Positions 27,774 through 36,597 of a DNA stretch of 64,000 bases are shown here, piece by piece. Position numbers and translations under genes: made by a program. Each line of letters begins with the position of its first letter. Position 1 is the stretch's first letter. The stretch is from Streptomyces resistomycificus (lineage in GTDB: Bacteria > Actinomycetota > Actinomycetes > Streptomycetales > Streptomycetaceae). Below the pieces are notes generated by a model, which saw nothing but the letters and a program-made list of their open reading frames with translations, did not search any database and was not told the DNA's origin. Location: the NCBI RefSeq assembly GCF_001514265.1, contig NZ_KQ948988.1:441395-505394 (forward strand), in the 5' to 3' direction.

Positions 27774-28631
27774 TCAGCGGGCGGCGCGTGCCTCGGCCGG
27801 CAGCCAGTCGAACGCCTCCGCGCTCGGACGGTCGCCCGGCTTGTACTCCAGGCCGACCCAGCCCTCGTAACCGGCCTTCCGGAGCTGGTCGAGGAGGTCT
27901 TCCAGGGGAAGCGAGCCAGTGCCCGGCGCCCCGCGCCCGGGGTTGTCGGCGATCTGCACGTGGCCGGTCTTCGAGGCGTACCGCTCGATCACCGACGGCA
28001 GGTCCTCGCCGTTCATCGACAGGTGGTACAGATCCATCAGGAACCGCGCGTTGCCCAGCCCCGAGGCCTCGTTGACCTTGTCGACGATCCCCACCGCGGC
28101 GGGGGCGCTCACCAGTGGATACCGCGGCGACTCGGGCTTGTTGAGGGCCTCGATCAGCAGGATCGCGCCGATCCGGTCGGCGGCCCGGGCCGCGAGGACC
28201 AGGTTCCGCAGGGCGAGCGCGTCCTGCTCGGCCGGGTCCACGCCCTCGACGCGGTTGCCGTACAGGGCGTTGAGCGCCGTGCAGCCGAGGGACTCGGCGA
28301 AGTCGGCGGCCACGTCGATGTTGGCGCGGAAGCGCTCCGACTCCTCGCCGGGGACGGACAGGGCGCCCCGGTCCGGTCCGGGCAGCTGTCCGGCGTAGAA
28401 GTTCAAGCCGGTGAGCCGGACGCCCGCGTCCTCGATCGCCCCCTTCAGGGCGTCGAGCTCCGACCGCTCGGGCGTGGGGGAGTCGGTCCAGGGCCACCAC
28501 AGCTCGACCGCGGTGAAGCCGGCCGCGGCGGCGGCCGCGGGGCGCTCCACAAGCGGGAGTTCCGTGAAGAGGATCGACAGGTTGACGTTGAAGCGCTGGC
28601 CTGCGGCGGTGCTCGACTCAAAACCTGGCAT
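27774..28631 (-). CDS. hyi: Hydroxypyruvate isomerase
   Basis: TIM-barrel isomerase of the Hyi/xylose-isomerase-like family, 285 aa, interconverting hydroxypyruvate and tartronate semialdehyde. Typical segments are NVNLSILFTELPLVERPAAA, VELWWPW, LIEALNKPE, FLMDLYHLSMNGEDL and HVQIADNPGRGAPGTG, which hold the metal-binding acidic and His residues. First gene of the hyi-glxR operon, under a tandem AllR-type operator at 28665-28700. Confidence 0.92.
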   Translation of the reverse strand: MPGFESSTAAGQRFNVNLSILFTELPLVERPAAAAAAGFTAVELWWPWTDSPTPERSELDALKGAIEDAGVRLTGLNFYAGQLPGPDRGALSVPGEESERFRANIDVAADFAESLGCTALNALYGNRVEGVDPAEQDALALRNLVLAARAADRIGAILLIEALNKPESPRYPLVSAPAAVGIVDKVNEASGLGNARFLMDLYHLSMNGEDLPSVIERYASKTGHVQIADNPGRGAPGTGSLPLEDLLDQLRKAGYEGWVGLEYKPGDRPSAEAFDWLPAEARAAR

Positions 28632-28664
28632 CGGGTGCGGCGCTCCCTTCCGTGTGATTGCTTT

Positions 28665-28700
28665 TTCCGTATTACGGAAGTTTGTTTCTGCTTAATGGAA
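28665..28700. promoter_or_regulatory. Tandem AllR-type operator between hyi and the thiamine-binding-like gene
   Basis: TTCC-GTATTAC-GGAA (28665-28679, perfect palindrome) and TTCT-GCTTAAT-GGAA (28686-28700), 21 bp apart. On the minus strand TTGACA (28729-28724) is a likely -35 box for hyi, with CAATCT as a possible -10, so the pair lies over the transcription start. Confidence 0.75.
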
Positions 28701-28765
28701 GATTGCCGTCGGGGATCGGAGCTTGTCAAGAGGGCTCGGCGGAAAACGGCACCGCGCGTTAGGTT

Positions 28766-29053
28766 GTGCGCGTGCGATTGCGAGTGGAGTTCACGACCGA
28801 GCCCTTCGACCTCGACGAGGCGCCCGCGCACGCGGTGGTGGCCCGGGAGGTCATCGAGGCGGCCGAGCTGGACGCGGTGGACGTCGGTCCGTTCGGCAAC
28901 ACGGCGGAGGGTGGCTCCGAGGCCGTGCTGACCGCCGTGGACGCCCTGCTGCGCCGGACCCTGGAGTCCGGCGCCACCCGGATCTCGCTCCAGCTCAACG
29001 TGCTCGACGAGAGCGTGCTCGACGAGGGCGTGGGCGGGGAGGGTGGGAAGTGA
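28766..29053 (+). CDS. MTH1187/YkoF-type thiamine-binding-like protein
   Basis: 95 aa. The pattern RVEFTTEPFDLDEAPAHAVV ... DVGPFGNTAEGGSEAVLTAV ... LESGATRISLQLNVLDE matches the small ferredoxin-like thiamine-binding family (MTH1187/DUF77). GTG 28766 has no clear ribosome site and may be leaderless. Its end overlaps the GTG of the next gene, so the two are co-translated. Binding of thiamine or a related cofactor would fit the adjacent ThDP enzyme Gcl, but this is inference. It is divergent from hyi. Confidence 0.7.
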   Translation: MRVRLRVEFTTEPFDLDEAPAHAVVAREVIEAAELDAVDVGPFGNTAEGGSEAVLTAVDALLRRTLESGATRISLQLNVLDESVLDEGVGGEGGK

Positions 29054-29418
29054 CCGGCACCGGGGACGAGCCCTTCATCGCGGCCGTGAAACCGCTGGTC
29101 GACGCGATGGGGGGCGAACTGCTCCCGCCGGACGAGGCCGGCCCCGACGACGTGGTGCTCGCCTGGGAGGGTGCCGACGTGGTCGCCGTGCGTCTGCCGC
29201 AGCTCGCCGACTCCCTCGATCACATCCTGGCCGCCATGGAGCGCAAGAAGGGCAGGCCCCTGGCCGACCTGGACCGCAAGGCCAAGCAGGAGGTGGTGCG
29301 CATACTGGAGGCGCGCGGCGCCTTCTCCGTACGGCACGGCGTGGAGACCGTGGCCGGTGCGCTCGGCGTGAGCCGCTTCACGGTCTACAACTACCTCAAC
29401 CGTGAGAAAGAGGGCTGA
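29050..29418 (+). CDS. Small DauR/YheO-type helix-turn-helix regulator
   Basis: 122 aa. The C-terminal half matches the HTH of the DauR/YheO family: KKGRPLADLDRKAKQEVVRI, GAFSVRHGVETVAGALGVS, RFTVYNYLNREK. The usual N-terminal PAS-like domain is replaced by a shorter segment (FIAAVKPLVDAMGGELLPPD, DVVAVRLPQLADSLDHILAA). It overlaps the thiamine-binding-like gene by 4 bases. It lies between hyi and the uricase operon and may be a second regulator of purine catabolism beside AllR. Confidence 0.78.
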   Translation: MTGTGDEPFIAAVKPLVDAMGGELLPPDEAGPDDVVLAWEGADVVAVRLPQLADSLDHILAAMERKKGRPLADLDRKAKQEVVRILEARGAFSVRHGVETVAGALGVSRFTVYNYLNREKEG

Positions 29419-29470
29419 GCGGGCCGCTGGGCAGTCCGCGGGGCCGCCCCGGTCCCGTAACCCGGAATTT

Positions 29471-29510
29471 TCAACAAAGTGTTGACGCGGCCTTCGGGAG
29501 GGCGTTAGCT
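29471..29510 (+). promoter_or_regulatory. Promoter and operator of the uricase operon
   Basis: TCAACAAAGTGTTGA (29471-29485), a perfect inverted repeat whose right arm contributes to -35 TTGACG (29482-29487). A 17-bp spacer leads to -10 TTAGCT (29505-29510). There is no TTCY-N7-GGAA element here. Confidence 0.65.
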
Positions 29511-29559
29511 AGCGGCAGCCCGATCAGCACGAAGGCCGTTCGCGGCCACGGAGGCTCCC

Positions 29560-30069
29560 GTGACGTCGACTTCCACGCCCCCGGGCCTGGCCCGGTTCAA
29601 CGCCCTGGAGGAGCACACCGCCTTCGCCGCACTCCGCGAGGCGTGCGCCTCCACGGCCTGGGCCGAGCGGCTGCTCGCCGCCCGCCCCTACGCCACCCCC
29701 GACGACCTCTACACCGCCAGTGACGCCGCCACGGCGGCCCTGAGCGCCGAGGACCTCGCCGAGGCGATGGCCGGACACCCGCCCATCGGCCGCCCCAAGC
29801 CGGGCGACCCCGCCTCGGCGCGGGAACAGCGCGGCATGGCCGGCGCCTCCGAGGGGCTCAAGGCGCAGATGCTGGAACTGAACCTGGCCTACCAGGAGAG
29901 GTTCGGCCATGTCTTCCTGATCTGCGCCACCGGCCGGACCGGCGAGCAGATGCGCGACGCGGTGAAGGAGCGGATAGGCAACACGCCGGAGCGGGAGCGG
30001 GAGATCGTCCGCACCGAGCTGGGCAGGATCAACCGTATCCGCCTCGCCCGCATCGTCGAAGAGGACTGA
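29560..30069 (+). CDS. 2-oxo-4-hydroxy-4-carboxy-5-ureidoimidazoline (OHCU) decarboxylase
   Basis: Last step of urate to S-allantoin, 169 aa. The all-helical OHCU decarboxylase fold is indicated by FNALEEHTAFAALREACAST, by AGHPPIGRPK with the catalytic His, and by EMLELNLAYQERFGHVFLICATGRT-like spacing near residues 105-130. GTG 29560 has GGAGG upstream. First gene of the operon OHCU decarboxylase - HIU hydrolase - uricase, with 5-6 bp gaps. Confidence 0.95.
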   Translation: MTSTSTPPGLARFNALEEHTAFAALREACASTAWAERLLAARPYATPDDLYTASDAATAALSAEDLAEAMAGHPPIGRPKPGDPASAREQRGMAGASEGLKAQMLELNLAYQERFGHVFLICATGRTGEQMRDAVKERIGNTPEREREIVRTELGRINRIRLARIVEED

Positions 30070-30074
30070 GCAGC

Positions 30075-30473
30075 ATGAGCACCAGCACCACCGCCTCGGT
30101 GTCCACCCACATCCTGGACACCAGCATCGGCCGCCCCGCCGGGGAGGTGGCCGTCCAGTTGTCCGCCCGCGGTGGGCGTGACGCGGACTGGCAGGCGCTC
30201 GGCGGCTCCGTGACCGACGCGGACGGCCGGTGCAAGGACCTGCCGGCCCTGCCGGAGGGCACCACCCATGTACGGCTCGACTTCGCCGTCCAGGCGTATT
30301 TCGAGCGTTGTGAGAAGAAGCAAGCCGATGCGCAGCAGGACGCCCCCGCGAATCGGGACAGCGATGCGTTCTTTCCAGAGGTAGCGATCACCTTCGCAGT
30401 CAAGCCCGGCGAGCACTACCACGTACCGCTGCTGCTCAACCCGTTCGGCTACTCCGTATACCGAGGGAGCTAG
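30075..30473 (+). CDS. 5-hydroxyisourate (HIU) hydrolase
   Basis: Transthyretin-like hydrolase converting 5-hydroxyisourate to OHCU, 132 aa. The N-terminal signature STHILDTSIGRPA and the C-terminal tetrapeptide YRGS, both diagnostic and part of the active site, are present. It starts 5 bp after the decarboxylase gene and ends 6 bp before uricase. Confidence 0.96.
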   Translation: MSTSTTASVSTHILDTSIGRPAGEVAVQLSARGGRDADWQALGGSVTDADGRCKDLPALPEGTTHVRLDFAVQAYFERCEKKQADAQQDAPANRDSDAFFPEVAITFAVKPGEHYHVPLLLNPFGYSVYRGS

Positions 30474-30479
30474 CTACAG

Positions 30480-31427
30480 ATGACAGACAATTCCCGCCCT
30501 GCCCGCCCGGTGCTCCTGGGACAGAACCAGTACGGCAAGGCCGAGAACCGAGTCGTCAGGATCACGCGGGACGGCGCCACCCACCACATCAAGGACCTGA
30601 ACGTCTCCGTCGCCCTCTCCGGCGACATGGAGGAGGTCCACTACTCCGGCTCGAACGCCAACGTCCTGCCGACCGACACCACCAAGAACACGGTGTACGC
30701 GTTCGCCAAGGAGCACGGCATCGAGTCCGCCGAGCAGTTCGGCATCCACCTCGCGCGCCACTTCGTGACGTCGCAGGAGCCGATCACGACGGCGCGGATC
30801 CGCATCGAGGAGTACGCCTGGGAGCGGATCGAGGCCTCCGACGCCGACTCCCGGTTCATCGGCGCCGACGAGGTCAAGCACTCCTTCGTCCGCAAGGGCC
30901 AGGAGACCCGGCTGACGCAGATCACCTATGACGGCCAGTCGTGGGAGGTCGTCTCCGGGCTGAAGGACCTCGTGGTGATGAACTCGACCAACTCCGAGTT
31001 CTGGGGCTACGTCAAGGACAGGTACACGACGCTCAAGGAGGCGTACGACCGCATCCTGGCCACCCAGGTCTCCGCCCGCTGGCGCTTCAACTGGACCGAC
31101 GACGAGCAGCGGATGCCCCACTGGGAGAAGTCCTACGAGCAGACGCGCAAGCACATGCTCCAGGCCTTCGCCGAGACCTACTCCCTCTCGCTCCAGCAGA
31201 CCCTCTACCAAATGGGTTCACGGATCATCAACAGCCGCAGCGAGATCGACGAGGTCCGCTTCTCGCTCCCGAACAAGCACCACTTCCTCGTCGACCTGGA
31301 GCCCTTCGGGCTGAAGAACGACAACGAGGTGTACTTCGCCGCCGACCGGCCCTACGGCCTGATCGAGGCGACCGTCCTGCGGGACGGCTGCGAGCCGAGG
31401 ATCCCCGTGGACCTCACCAACCTCTGA
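30480..31427 (+). CDS. Urate oxidase (uricase)
   Basis: Cofactor-free oxidase of urate to 5-hydroxyisourate and H2O2, 315 aa. The active-site stretch LPTDTTKNTVYAFAKEHGIE contains the key Thr; RHHFV-like LARHFV and the C-terminal DLEPFGLKNDNEVYFAADRP are family signatures. Third gene of the operon; ATG 30480 with AGCTACAG upstream. It produces peroxide, yet the catalase gene of this locus is broken. Confidence 0.96.
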   Translation: MTDNSRPARPVLLGQNQYGKAENRVVRITRDGATHHIKDLNVSVALSGDMEEVHYSGSNANVLPTDTTKNTVYAFAKEHGIESAEQFGIHLARHFVTSQEPITTARIRIEEYAWERIEASDADSRFIGADEVKHSFVRKGQETRLTQITYDGQSWEVVSGLKDLVVMNSTNSEFWGYVKDRYTTLKEAYDRILATQVSARWRFNWTDDEQRMPHWEKSYEQTRKHMLQAFAETYSLSLQQTLYQMGSRIINSRSEIDEVRFSLPNKHHFLVDLEPFGLKNDNEVYFAADRPYGLIEATVLRDGCEPRIPVDLTNL

Positions 31428-31447
31428 TCAACTCCATTTCTCGGCAC

Positions 31448-31477
31448 CCGTGGCCGGGGCACCCGCACCGGCCACGG
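31448..31477 (+). terminator. Hairpin between uricase and the deaminase
   Basis: CCGTGGCCGG-N10-CCGGCCACGG, perfect 10-bp arms, 21 bp after the uricase stop; probably a partial terminator or message-stabilising hairpin within the operon. Confidence 0.6.
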
Positions 31478-31542
31478 CACTCAAATCTCCAGGGTCCTGC
31501 CGTGCCCTCTCTCTTGAGTCCACTGAGCGAAAAGGACGCATC

Positions 31543-32922
31543 ATGGCAGCAGACCGGCGCCTCGTCATCGAGAACTGTGCGATCGCGACCGTCGACGCCC
31601 ACGACACCGAGTACCCGAGCGGACACGTCGTCGTCGCCGGCAACCGCATCGAGTCGCTCGGCGCGGGCAGGGCCCCCGACAACCTGGAGAACGTCGACCG
31701 CCGTATCGACGCCACCGGCCACCTCGTGACCCCCGGCCTGGTCAACACCCACCACCACTACTACCAGTGGATCACCCGGGGCCTGGCCACCGACCACAAC
31801 CTCTTCGACTGGCTCGTCGCGCTCTACCCGACCTGGGCGCGCATCGACGAGCCGATGGTCCGGGCGGCCGCCGAGGGCTCCCTCGCCATGATGGCCCGCG
31901 GCGGTGTCACCACCGCCATGGACCACCACTACGTCTTCCCGAAGGGCTCCGGCGACCTGTCCGGCGCGATCATCGGTGCCGCCCGCGAGATGGGCGTCCG
32001 CTTCACCCTCGCCCGCGGTTCCATGGACCGCAGCGAGAAGGACGGCGGCCTGCCGCCGGACTTCGCCGTGGAGACCCTGGACGGTGCTCTCGCCGCGACC
32101 GAGGAGACCGTCGGGCAGCACCACGACGCCTCCTTCGACGCGATGACGCAGGTCGCCGTGGCCCCCTGCTCGCCCTTCTCCGTGTCGACCGAACTGCTGA
32201 GGCAGGGCGCCGAGTTGGCCCGCCGTCTCGGCGTACGGCTGCACACCCACGGCTCGGAGACCGTGGAGGAGGAGCAGTTCTGCAAGGAACTGTTCGGCAT
32301 GGGTCCGACCGACTACTTCGAGTCCACCGGCTGGCTCGGCGAGGACGTGTGGATGGCGCACTGCGTCCACATGAACGACTCCGACATCGCCGCCTTCGCC
32401 CGTACCAGGACCGGCGTCGCCCACTGCCCCTCGTCCAACGCCCGGCTGGCCGCCGGCATCGCCCGCGTCCCCGACATGCTCGCCGCCGGCGTCCCCGTCG
32501 GCCTCGGCGTCGACGGCACCGCGTCCAACGAGTCCGGTGAACTCCACACCGAACTGCGCAACGCCCTCCTCATCAACCGCCTCGGCGCCCACCGCGAGGC
32601 CGCCCTGAACGCCCGTCAGGCCCTGCGCCTGGGCACCTACGGCGGCGCCCAGGTACTGGGCCGCAGCGCCGAGATCGGCTCCCTGGAGCCCGGCAAGCTC
32701 GCCGACCTGGTGCTGTGGAAGCTGGACACACTGGCCCACGCCTCCATCGCCGACCCGGTGACCGCGCTGGTCTTCGGCGCGGCGGCGCCGGTCACCGCCT
32801 CCTTCGTCAACGGCCGCCAGATCGTCGAGGACAACCGGCTGCTGACCGCCGACGAGGACGCGATCGCCCGCTCCACGCGGGCCGAGGCGCGGCGGCTGGC
32901 GGAGATCGCCGGGCGGAGCTGA
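31543..32922 (+). CDS. 8-oxoguanine deaminase, amidohydrolase family
   Basis: Zn-dependent amidohydrolase, 459 aa. Motifs: TPGLVNTHHHYYQWITRGL, then HTHGSETVEEEQF, GVAHCPSSNARLA and GLGVDGTASNESG with the catalytic Asp. This set is typical of the 8-oxoguanine deaminase/related purine deaminase branch, giving urate directly from 8-oxoguanine; guanine or another purine is possible. ATG 31543 with AAAGGA upstream. It follows uricase, so its product can be oxidised by its neighbours. Confidence 0.88.
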   Translation: MAADRRLVIENCAIATVDAHDTEYPSGHVVVAGNRIESLGAGRAPDNLENVDRRIDATGHLVTPGLVNTHHHYYQWITRGLATDHNLFDWLVALYPTWARIDEPMVRAAAEGSLAMMARGGVTTAMDHHYVFPKGSGDLSGAIIGAAREMGVRFTLARGSMDRSEKDGGLPPDFAVETLDGALAATEETVGQHHDASFDAMTQVAVAPCSPFSVSTELLRQGAELARRLGVRLHTHGSETVEEEQFCKELFGMGPTDYFESTGWLGEDVWMAHCVHMNDSDIAAFARTRTGVAHCPSSNARLAAGIARVPDMLAAGVPVGLGVDGTASNESGELHTELRNALLINRLGAHREAALNARQALRLGTYGGAQVLGRSAEIGSLEPGKLADLVLWKLDTLAHASIADPVTALVFGAAAPVTASFVNGRQIVEDNRLLTADEDAIARSTRAEARRLAEIAGRS

Positions 32923-32936
32923 CCAGCTGAAGATCT

Positions 32937-33030
32937 CCGGTCGAGGGGGACGGCCCTCGACCGGTGGCCGTGGACCCCAGCGGGTCCATGGCGGCCGGGT
33001 CCGGGGCGCGCATGGACGTGCGCGCCCCGG
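32937..33030 (+). terminator. Cluster of three hairpins after the deaminase
   Basis: CCGGTCGAGGG-N6-CCCTCGACCGG (32937-32964), a short GGACCC/GGGTCC hairpin, and a perfect 12-bp stem with a 6-base loop (33001-33030). Strong termination before the permease region. Confidence 0.8.
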
Positions 33031-33103
33031 AACGGCCACCGTTCCTTCGAACGGCCACCGTTCTTGTCGAACGGCCACCGTTCTTGTCGAACGGTCTCCG
33101 TCC
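33030..33103. repeat. Four tandem palindromic elements upstream of the permease
   Basis: Three exact copies of GAACGG-CCA-CCGTTC (starts 33030, 33049, 33069) and a partial fourth at 33089, spaced 19-20 bp, about two helix turns. They lie between the deaminase terminator and the permease start, where a cooperative repressor or activator could bind. Confidence 0.8.
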
Positions 33104-33181
33104 CGGTCCCGCACGACCACCGCACCACCTCCCTGACACCCACGTCAGAGCCGACGTGTAACCGACCGGAGGAGAGCCGCA

Positions 33182-34579
33182 GTGTCCGTCAGTACCGTCC
33201 CCGTCCATCCCGTCGACGAGAAACTCCCCGCGCTCAAGATGGCGACCAGTGGTCTGCAGCACGTGGCCGCCATGTACGCGGGGGTCGTCGCCCCGCCTCT
33301 GATCGTCGGCGCCGCCATCGGCCTGACCGGCACCGAACTCACCTTCCTCACCGGCGCCTGCCTCTTCACGGCGGGGCTCGCCACCTTCCTCCAGACGCTC
33401 GGCATCTGGAGGATCGGCGCCCGGCTGCCCTTCGTCAACGGCGTCACCTTCGCCGGTGTCGCCCCCATGACCGCCGTCGTCGCCTCCACCGAGGACAAGT
33501 CCGACGCCCTGCCGATCATCTTCGGCGCCGTCATGGTGGCCGGCCTGCTCGGCTTCCTCGCCGCCCCCTTCTTCAGCAAGGCGGTCCGCTTCTTCCCGCC
33601 CGTCGTCACCGGCACGGTGATCACACTGATCGGCGTCTCGCTGCTGCCGGTCGCCTTCGGCTGGGCGCAGGGCCCCGATCCGGCGGCCGCCGACTACGGC
33701 TCGACGACCTTTCTGGGCCTGGCGGCCGCGACGCTCGTGATCGTGCTGCTCCTGCGCCGCTTCACCCGCGGCTTCGTCAAACAGATCGCCGTGCTGCTCG
33801 GTCTGGTGGTCGGCACACTCGTGGCGATCCCGTTCGGTGTCACGGACTTCGGGCCGGTCGCCGACGCGGACCTCGTCGGTTTCCCCACCCCGTTCCACTT
33901 CGGCGCACCGCAGTTCCAGCTCGCCGCGATCCTCTCCCTGTGCGTGGTGATGGTGGTCTCGATGACCGAATCGACCGCGGACATGCTGGCGTTGGGCGAG
34001 ATCGTCGAACGCCCCGCGGACGAACGGACCATCGCGGCCGGCCTGCGCGCCGACACCCTCGGCTCGGCCGTCAGCCCCTTCTTCAACGGCTTCATGTGCA
34101 GCGCCTTCGCACAGAACATCGGCCTGGTCGCCATGACCCGGATCCGCAGCCGGTACGTCGTCGCCACCGGCGGAGCCTTCCTGGTACTGATGGGCCTGTG
34201 CCCGATGGCCGCCTCGCTCATCGCCGTCGTACCGCGCCCGGTGCTCGGCGGCGCGGGTGTCGTCCTGTTCGGCTCGGTGGCCGCCAGCGGTATCCAGACC
34301 CTCGTACGGGCCGGCCTGGACCGGGACAACAACGTCCTGATCGTGGCCGTCTCACTCGCCGTCGGCATCATCCCGATCACCGCGCCGGAGTTCTACCACG
34401 CCTTCCCGGAGACCGCCAGGATCGTCCTGGACTCGGGCATATCGACCGGCTGCGTCGCCGCGGTGCTGCTCAACCTGGTCTTCAACCACCTCGGCAGGGA
34501 CCGGGACGCCCAGGACGTCACGCATCCCATGGAGGCGGGGGAGGAGATCGCCGGGGCCCGCCCGGCCGGCGCGCACTGA
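33182..34579 (+). CDS. Xanthine/uracil permease (NCS2 family)
   Basis: Membrane transporter of the nucleobase-cation-symport 2 family, 465 aa, with about 12-14 hydrophobic segments. TM1 region GLQHVAAMYAGVVAPPLIVG, the conserved QTLGIWRIGARLPFV and the signature ESTADMLALGEI plus FNGFMCSAFAQNIGLVAMTRI point to the purine (xanthine/urate) branch. GTG 33182 with GGAGGAG upstream. It provides purine substrate for the uricase operon just before it, but has its own control region with tandem palindromes. Confidence 0.92.
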   Translation: MSVSTVPVHPVDEKLPALKMATSGLQHVAAMYAGVVAPPLIVGAAIGLTGTELTFLTGACLFTAGLATFLQTLGIWRIGARLPFVNGVTFAGVAPMTAVVASTEDKSDALPIIFGAVMVAGLLGFLAAPFFSKAVRFFPPVVTGTVITLIGVSLLPVAFGWAQGPDPAAADYGSTTFLGLAAATLVIVLLLRRFTRGFVKQIAVLLGLVVGTLVAIPFGVTDFGPVADADLVGFPTPFHFGAPQFQLAAILSLCVVMVVSMTESTADMLALGEIVERPADERTIAAGLRADTLGSAVSPFFNGFMCSAFAQNIGLVAMTRIRSRYVVATGGAFLVLMGLCPMAASLIAVVPRPVLGGAGVVLFGSVAASGIQTLVRAGLDRDNNVLIVAVSLAVGIIPITAPEFYHAFPETARIVLDSGISTGCVAAVLLNLVFNHLGRDRDAQDVTHPMEAGEEIAGARPAGAH

Positions 34580-34586
34580 GCGCGCC

Positions 34587-35390
34587 TCACACCTGCCGGA
34601 ACGCCTGACAGGGCCGGGCGCTCGGCAGCCGCCCGGTGAAGTACGAGCGGGGCGGGACACCCATCAGGGTGCGGAAGTCGGCCGTCATGTGGGACTGGTC
34701 GTAGTAGCCGGTGGCGGCGGCCAGTTCGGCCCAGTCACCCCGCGGCGCCTGCGTCAGTACATGCCGTACGCGGTCGATGCGGGCGTAGTGCTTGGGGGAG
34801 AGCCCGACGCCCTCCGTGAAGAGGTTGCGCAACTGCCGCTCGCTCACCGCGAGTTCGCGGGCCACGTCCTGGACCTGGGCGGGCGCGTGGCCCGAGCGCG
34901 TCGACAGGGCGGCCACGGCGGCCCGCAGCACCCGGGTGCGTGAGCGGTCGCCGGCCGGGGCCGGCAGGCCGGGGAGCAGTTCCGCCAGGTGGGCGATCAC
35001 CTCCTCGGTCTCCAAGTCGACGATGTCGGAGGCTAGTTGACGTGCCGTGGCGGTCGGCAGCGCGGACAGCGGCACGACCCGCCCGACGAGGTCGGCGGCC
35101 GGCGTCCCGAGCAGCGGACGGGCCGTGCCCGGCCCCAGGCTCACCTGGACGCAGGACGCCACCCGCCGGTCCGCGTCCGCGTAGTACGAGGCACGGGTGC
35201 GCGGGCCGACGACCACCGCGTCACGACGGCCGCCCTCCTCGACGCGTACCACCAACTTCGTCGCCGTGTCCGGGACATGGGTGAAGGACGCCGGCAGTGC
35301 GTCCCTGGCGGCCACGGACTCGATGCCGGTGATCCAGGGACGCAGAGCGGTGGGAACGGTCGCGGTGCGCTCGGCGAGGGCGTTGGTCAC
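34587..35390 (-). CDS. AraC-family transcriptional regulator
   Basis: 267 aa: an N-terminal sensing domain (TKLVVRVEEGG, ASYYADADRR) and a C-terminal double HTH of the AraC type (VQDVARELAVSERQLRNLF, LAAATGYYDQSHMTADFRTL). GTG 35390. It converges on the permease gene (8 bp gap) and is divergent from the NmrA-like gene, which it may control. Confidence 0.9.
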   Translation of the reverse strand: MTNALAERTATVPTALRPWITGIESVAARDALPASFTHVPDTATKLVVRVEEGGRRDAVVVGPRTRASYYADADRRVASCVQVSLGPGTARPLLGTPAADLVGRVVPLSALPTATARQLASDIVDLETEEVIAHLAELLPGLPAPAGDRSRTRVLRAAVAALSTRSGHAPAQVQDVARELAVSERQLRNLFTEGVGLSPKHYARIDRVRHVLTQAPRGDWAELAAATGYYDQSHMTADFRTLMGVPPRSYFTGRLPSARPCQAFRQV

Positions 35391-35486
35391 CCACCCACGG
35401 TAAACGCGCGCCCCGCTCTCGGGTACGCCACAACCGTGCCGGAATCTCCTAGCGGCCGGCGCCTGCCGCCCGCCAGCGTGGAGGCC

Positions 35487-36344
35487 ATGATCCTAGTGAC
35501 CGGTGCCACGGGCACCATCGGCAGCGAAGTCGTACGACAGCTCGCGGCGCGCGGCGAGAAGGTGCGCGCCATGACCCGGAACCCGGGAGGCGCCCGGATG
35601 CCGGCCGGAGTGGAGGTGGTGCGCGGGGACTTCCTGGACCAGGAGTCCCTGGAGGTGGCACTGGAGGGCGCGACGGCCGCCTTCCTGGTGGCGGTGCTCG
35701 GACCGGCCGACGGCGGCCGGGACGCACGGCTGGTGGAGCTGGCGCGGGCGGCCGGTGTCGGCCGCCTGGTGAAGCTCTCCTCCATCGGCACCGGCGACCC
35801 CGCCTACGGTCCCTTCGGCACCTGGCATCTGCCGGGAGAGGAGGCACTGCGGGCCGGGGAGGCGGAGTGGACGATCCTGCGGCCCTCGTCCTTCGCCTCC
35901 AACACCCTCGGCTGGGCCGAACCGATCCGGGCGGGGCGGCCCGTGCCCGACATGACGGGGGAAGGCCGGCAGGGCGTGGTCGACCCGCGTGACGTGTCCG
36001 AGACGGCCGTCGAGGCGCTGACCGACTCCCGGCACTCCGGGCGGACCTACACACTGACCGGACCCGAGGCGATCCGCGCCGCCGACCAGGCCGCCGTGCT
36101 CGCCGCCGTCCTCGGGCGCCCGGTGCGGACCCTCACCCTGACGCCGGATCAGATCCGCGCGCAGCTCACCGCGTCGGGCCTGGACGAGGCGGCCGTCGAG
36201 GGCGTCGTGGGCGGCGTGGGATTCGCCCGCGAGGGCGGCAACACCCTGGTCACGGACGACGTACGGCAGGCCCTGGGGCGGCCGGCGCGGACGTACCGGG
36301 AGTGGGCCGAGGACCACAGGCAGGTGTTCACGGGGGAGGGGTGA
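35487..36344 (+). CDS. NmrA-like NAD(P)-binding protein
   Basis: Atypical short-chain dehydrogenase of the NmrA/quinone-reductase-like type, 285 aa. The dinucleotide motif is ILVTGATGTIGSEVVRQLAA, followed by LVKLSSIGTGD, WTILRPSSFASN and VVDPRDVSETAVEAL. No Tyr-x3-Lys catalytic pair, as is usual in this sub-family, so it may be a redox sensor or reductase. ATG 35487 has GGAGGC upstream. Probable target of the divergent AraC regulator. Confidence 0.87.
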   Translation: MILVTGATGTIGSEVVRQLAARGEKVRAMTRNPGGARMPAGVEVVRGDFLDQESLEVALEGATAAFLVAVLGPADGGRDARLVELARAAGVGRLVKLSSIGTGDPAYGPFGTWHLPGEEALRAGEAEWTILRPSSFASNTLGWAEPIRAGRPVPDMTGEGRQGVVDPRDVSETAVEALTDSRHSGRTYTLTGPEAIRAADQAAVLAAVLGRPVRTLTLTPDQIRAQLTASGLDEAAVEGVVGGVGFAREGGNTLVTDDVRQALGRPARTYREWAEDHRQVFTGEG

Positions 36345-36597
36345 CCGGCGGCGGGTACCGATCCGGACGGACAAGGACCGGCTCCCCGGCTGGTGCACCG
36401 CAAGCTTCCCGACCGGGTCCGGGTCGGCCACCGGGTTCGAGAAACCAGCGATCGGCACCCCGCCACGAGTCGGGCGGGTCCTCGCCACCGGCGAGGCATA
36501 CGGCCGGCCCACCGCAAGGTCGGCACCGAACCCCGCCGCGGCGCCTGGACTTCCGCCCGCACGCACCTCCAGGAACCCCACGAGGTTGGATAGCTCC

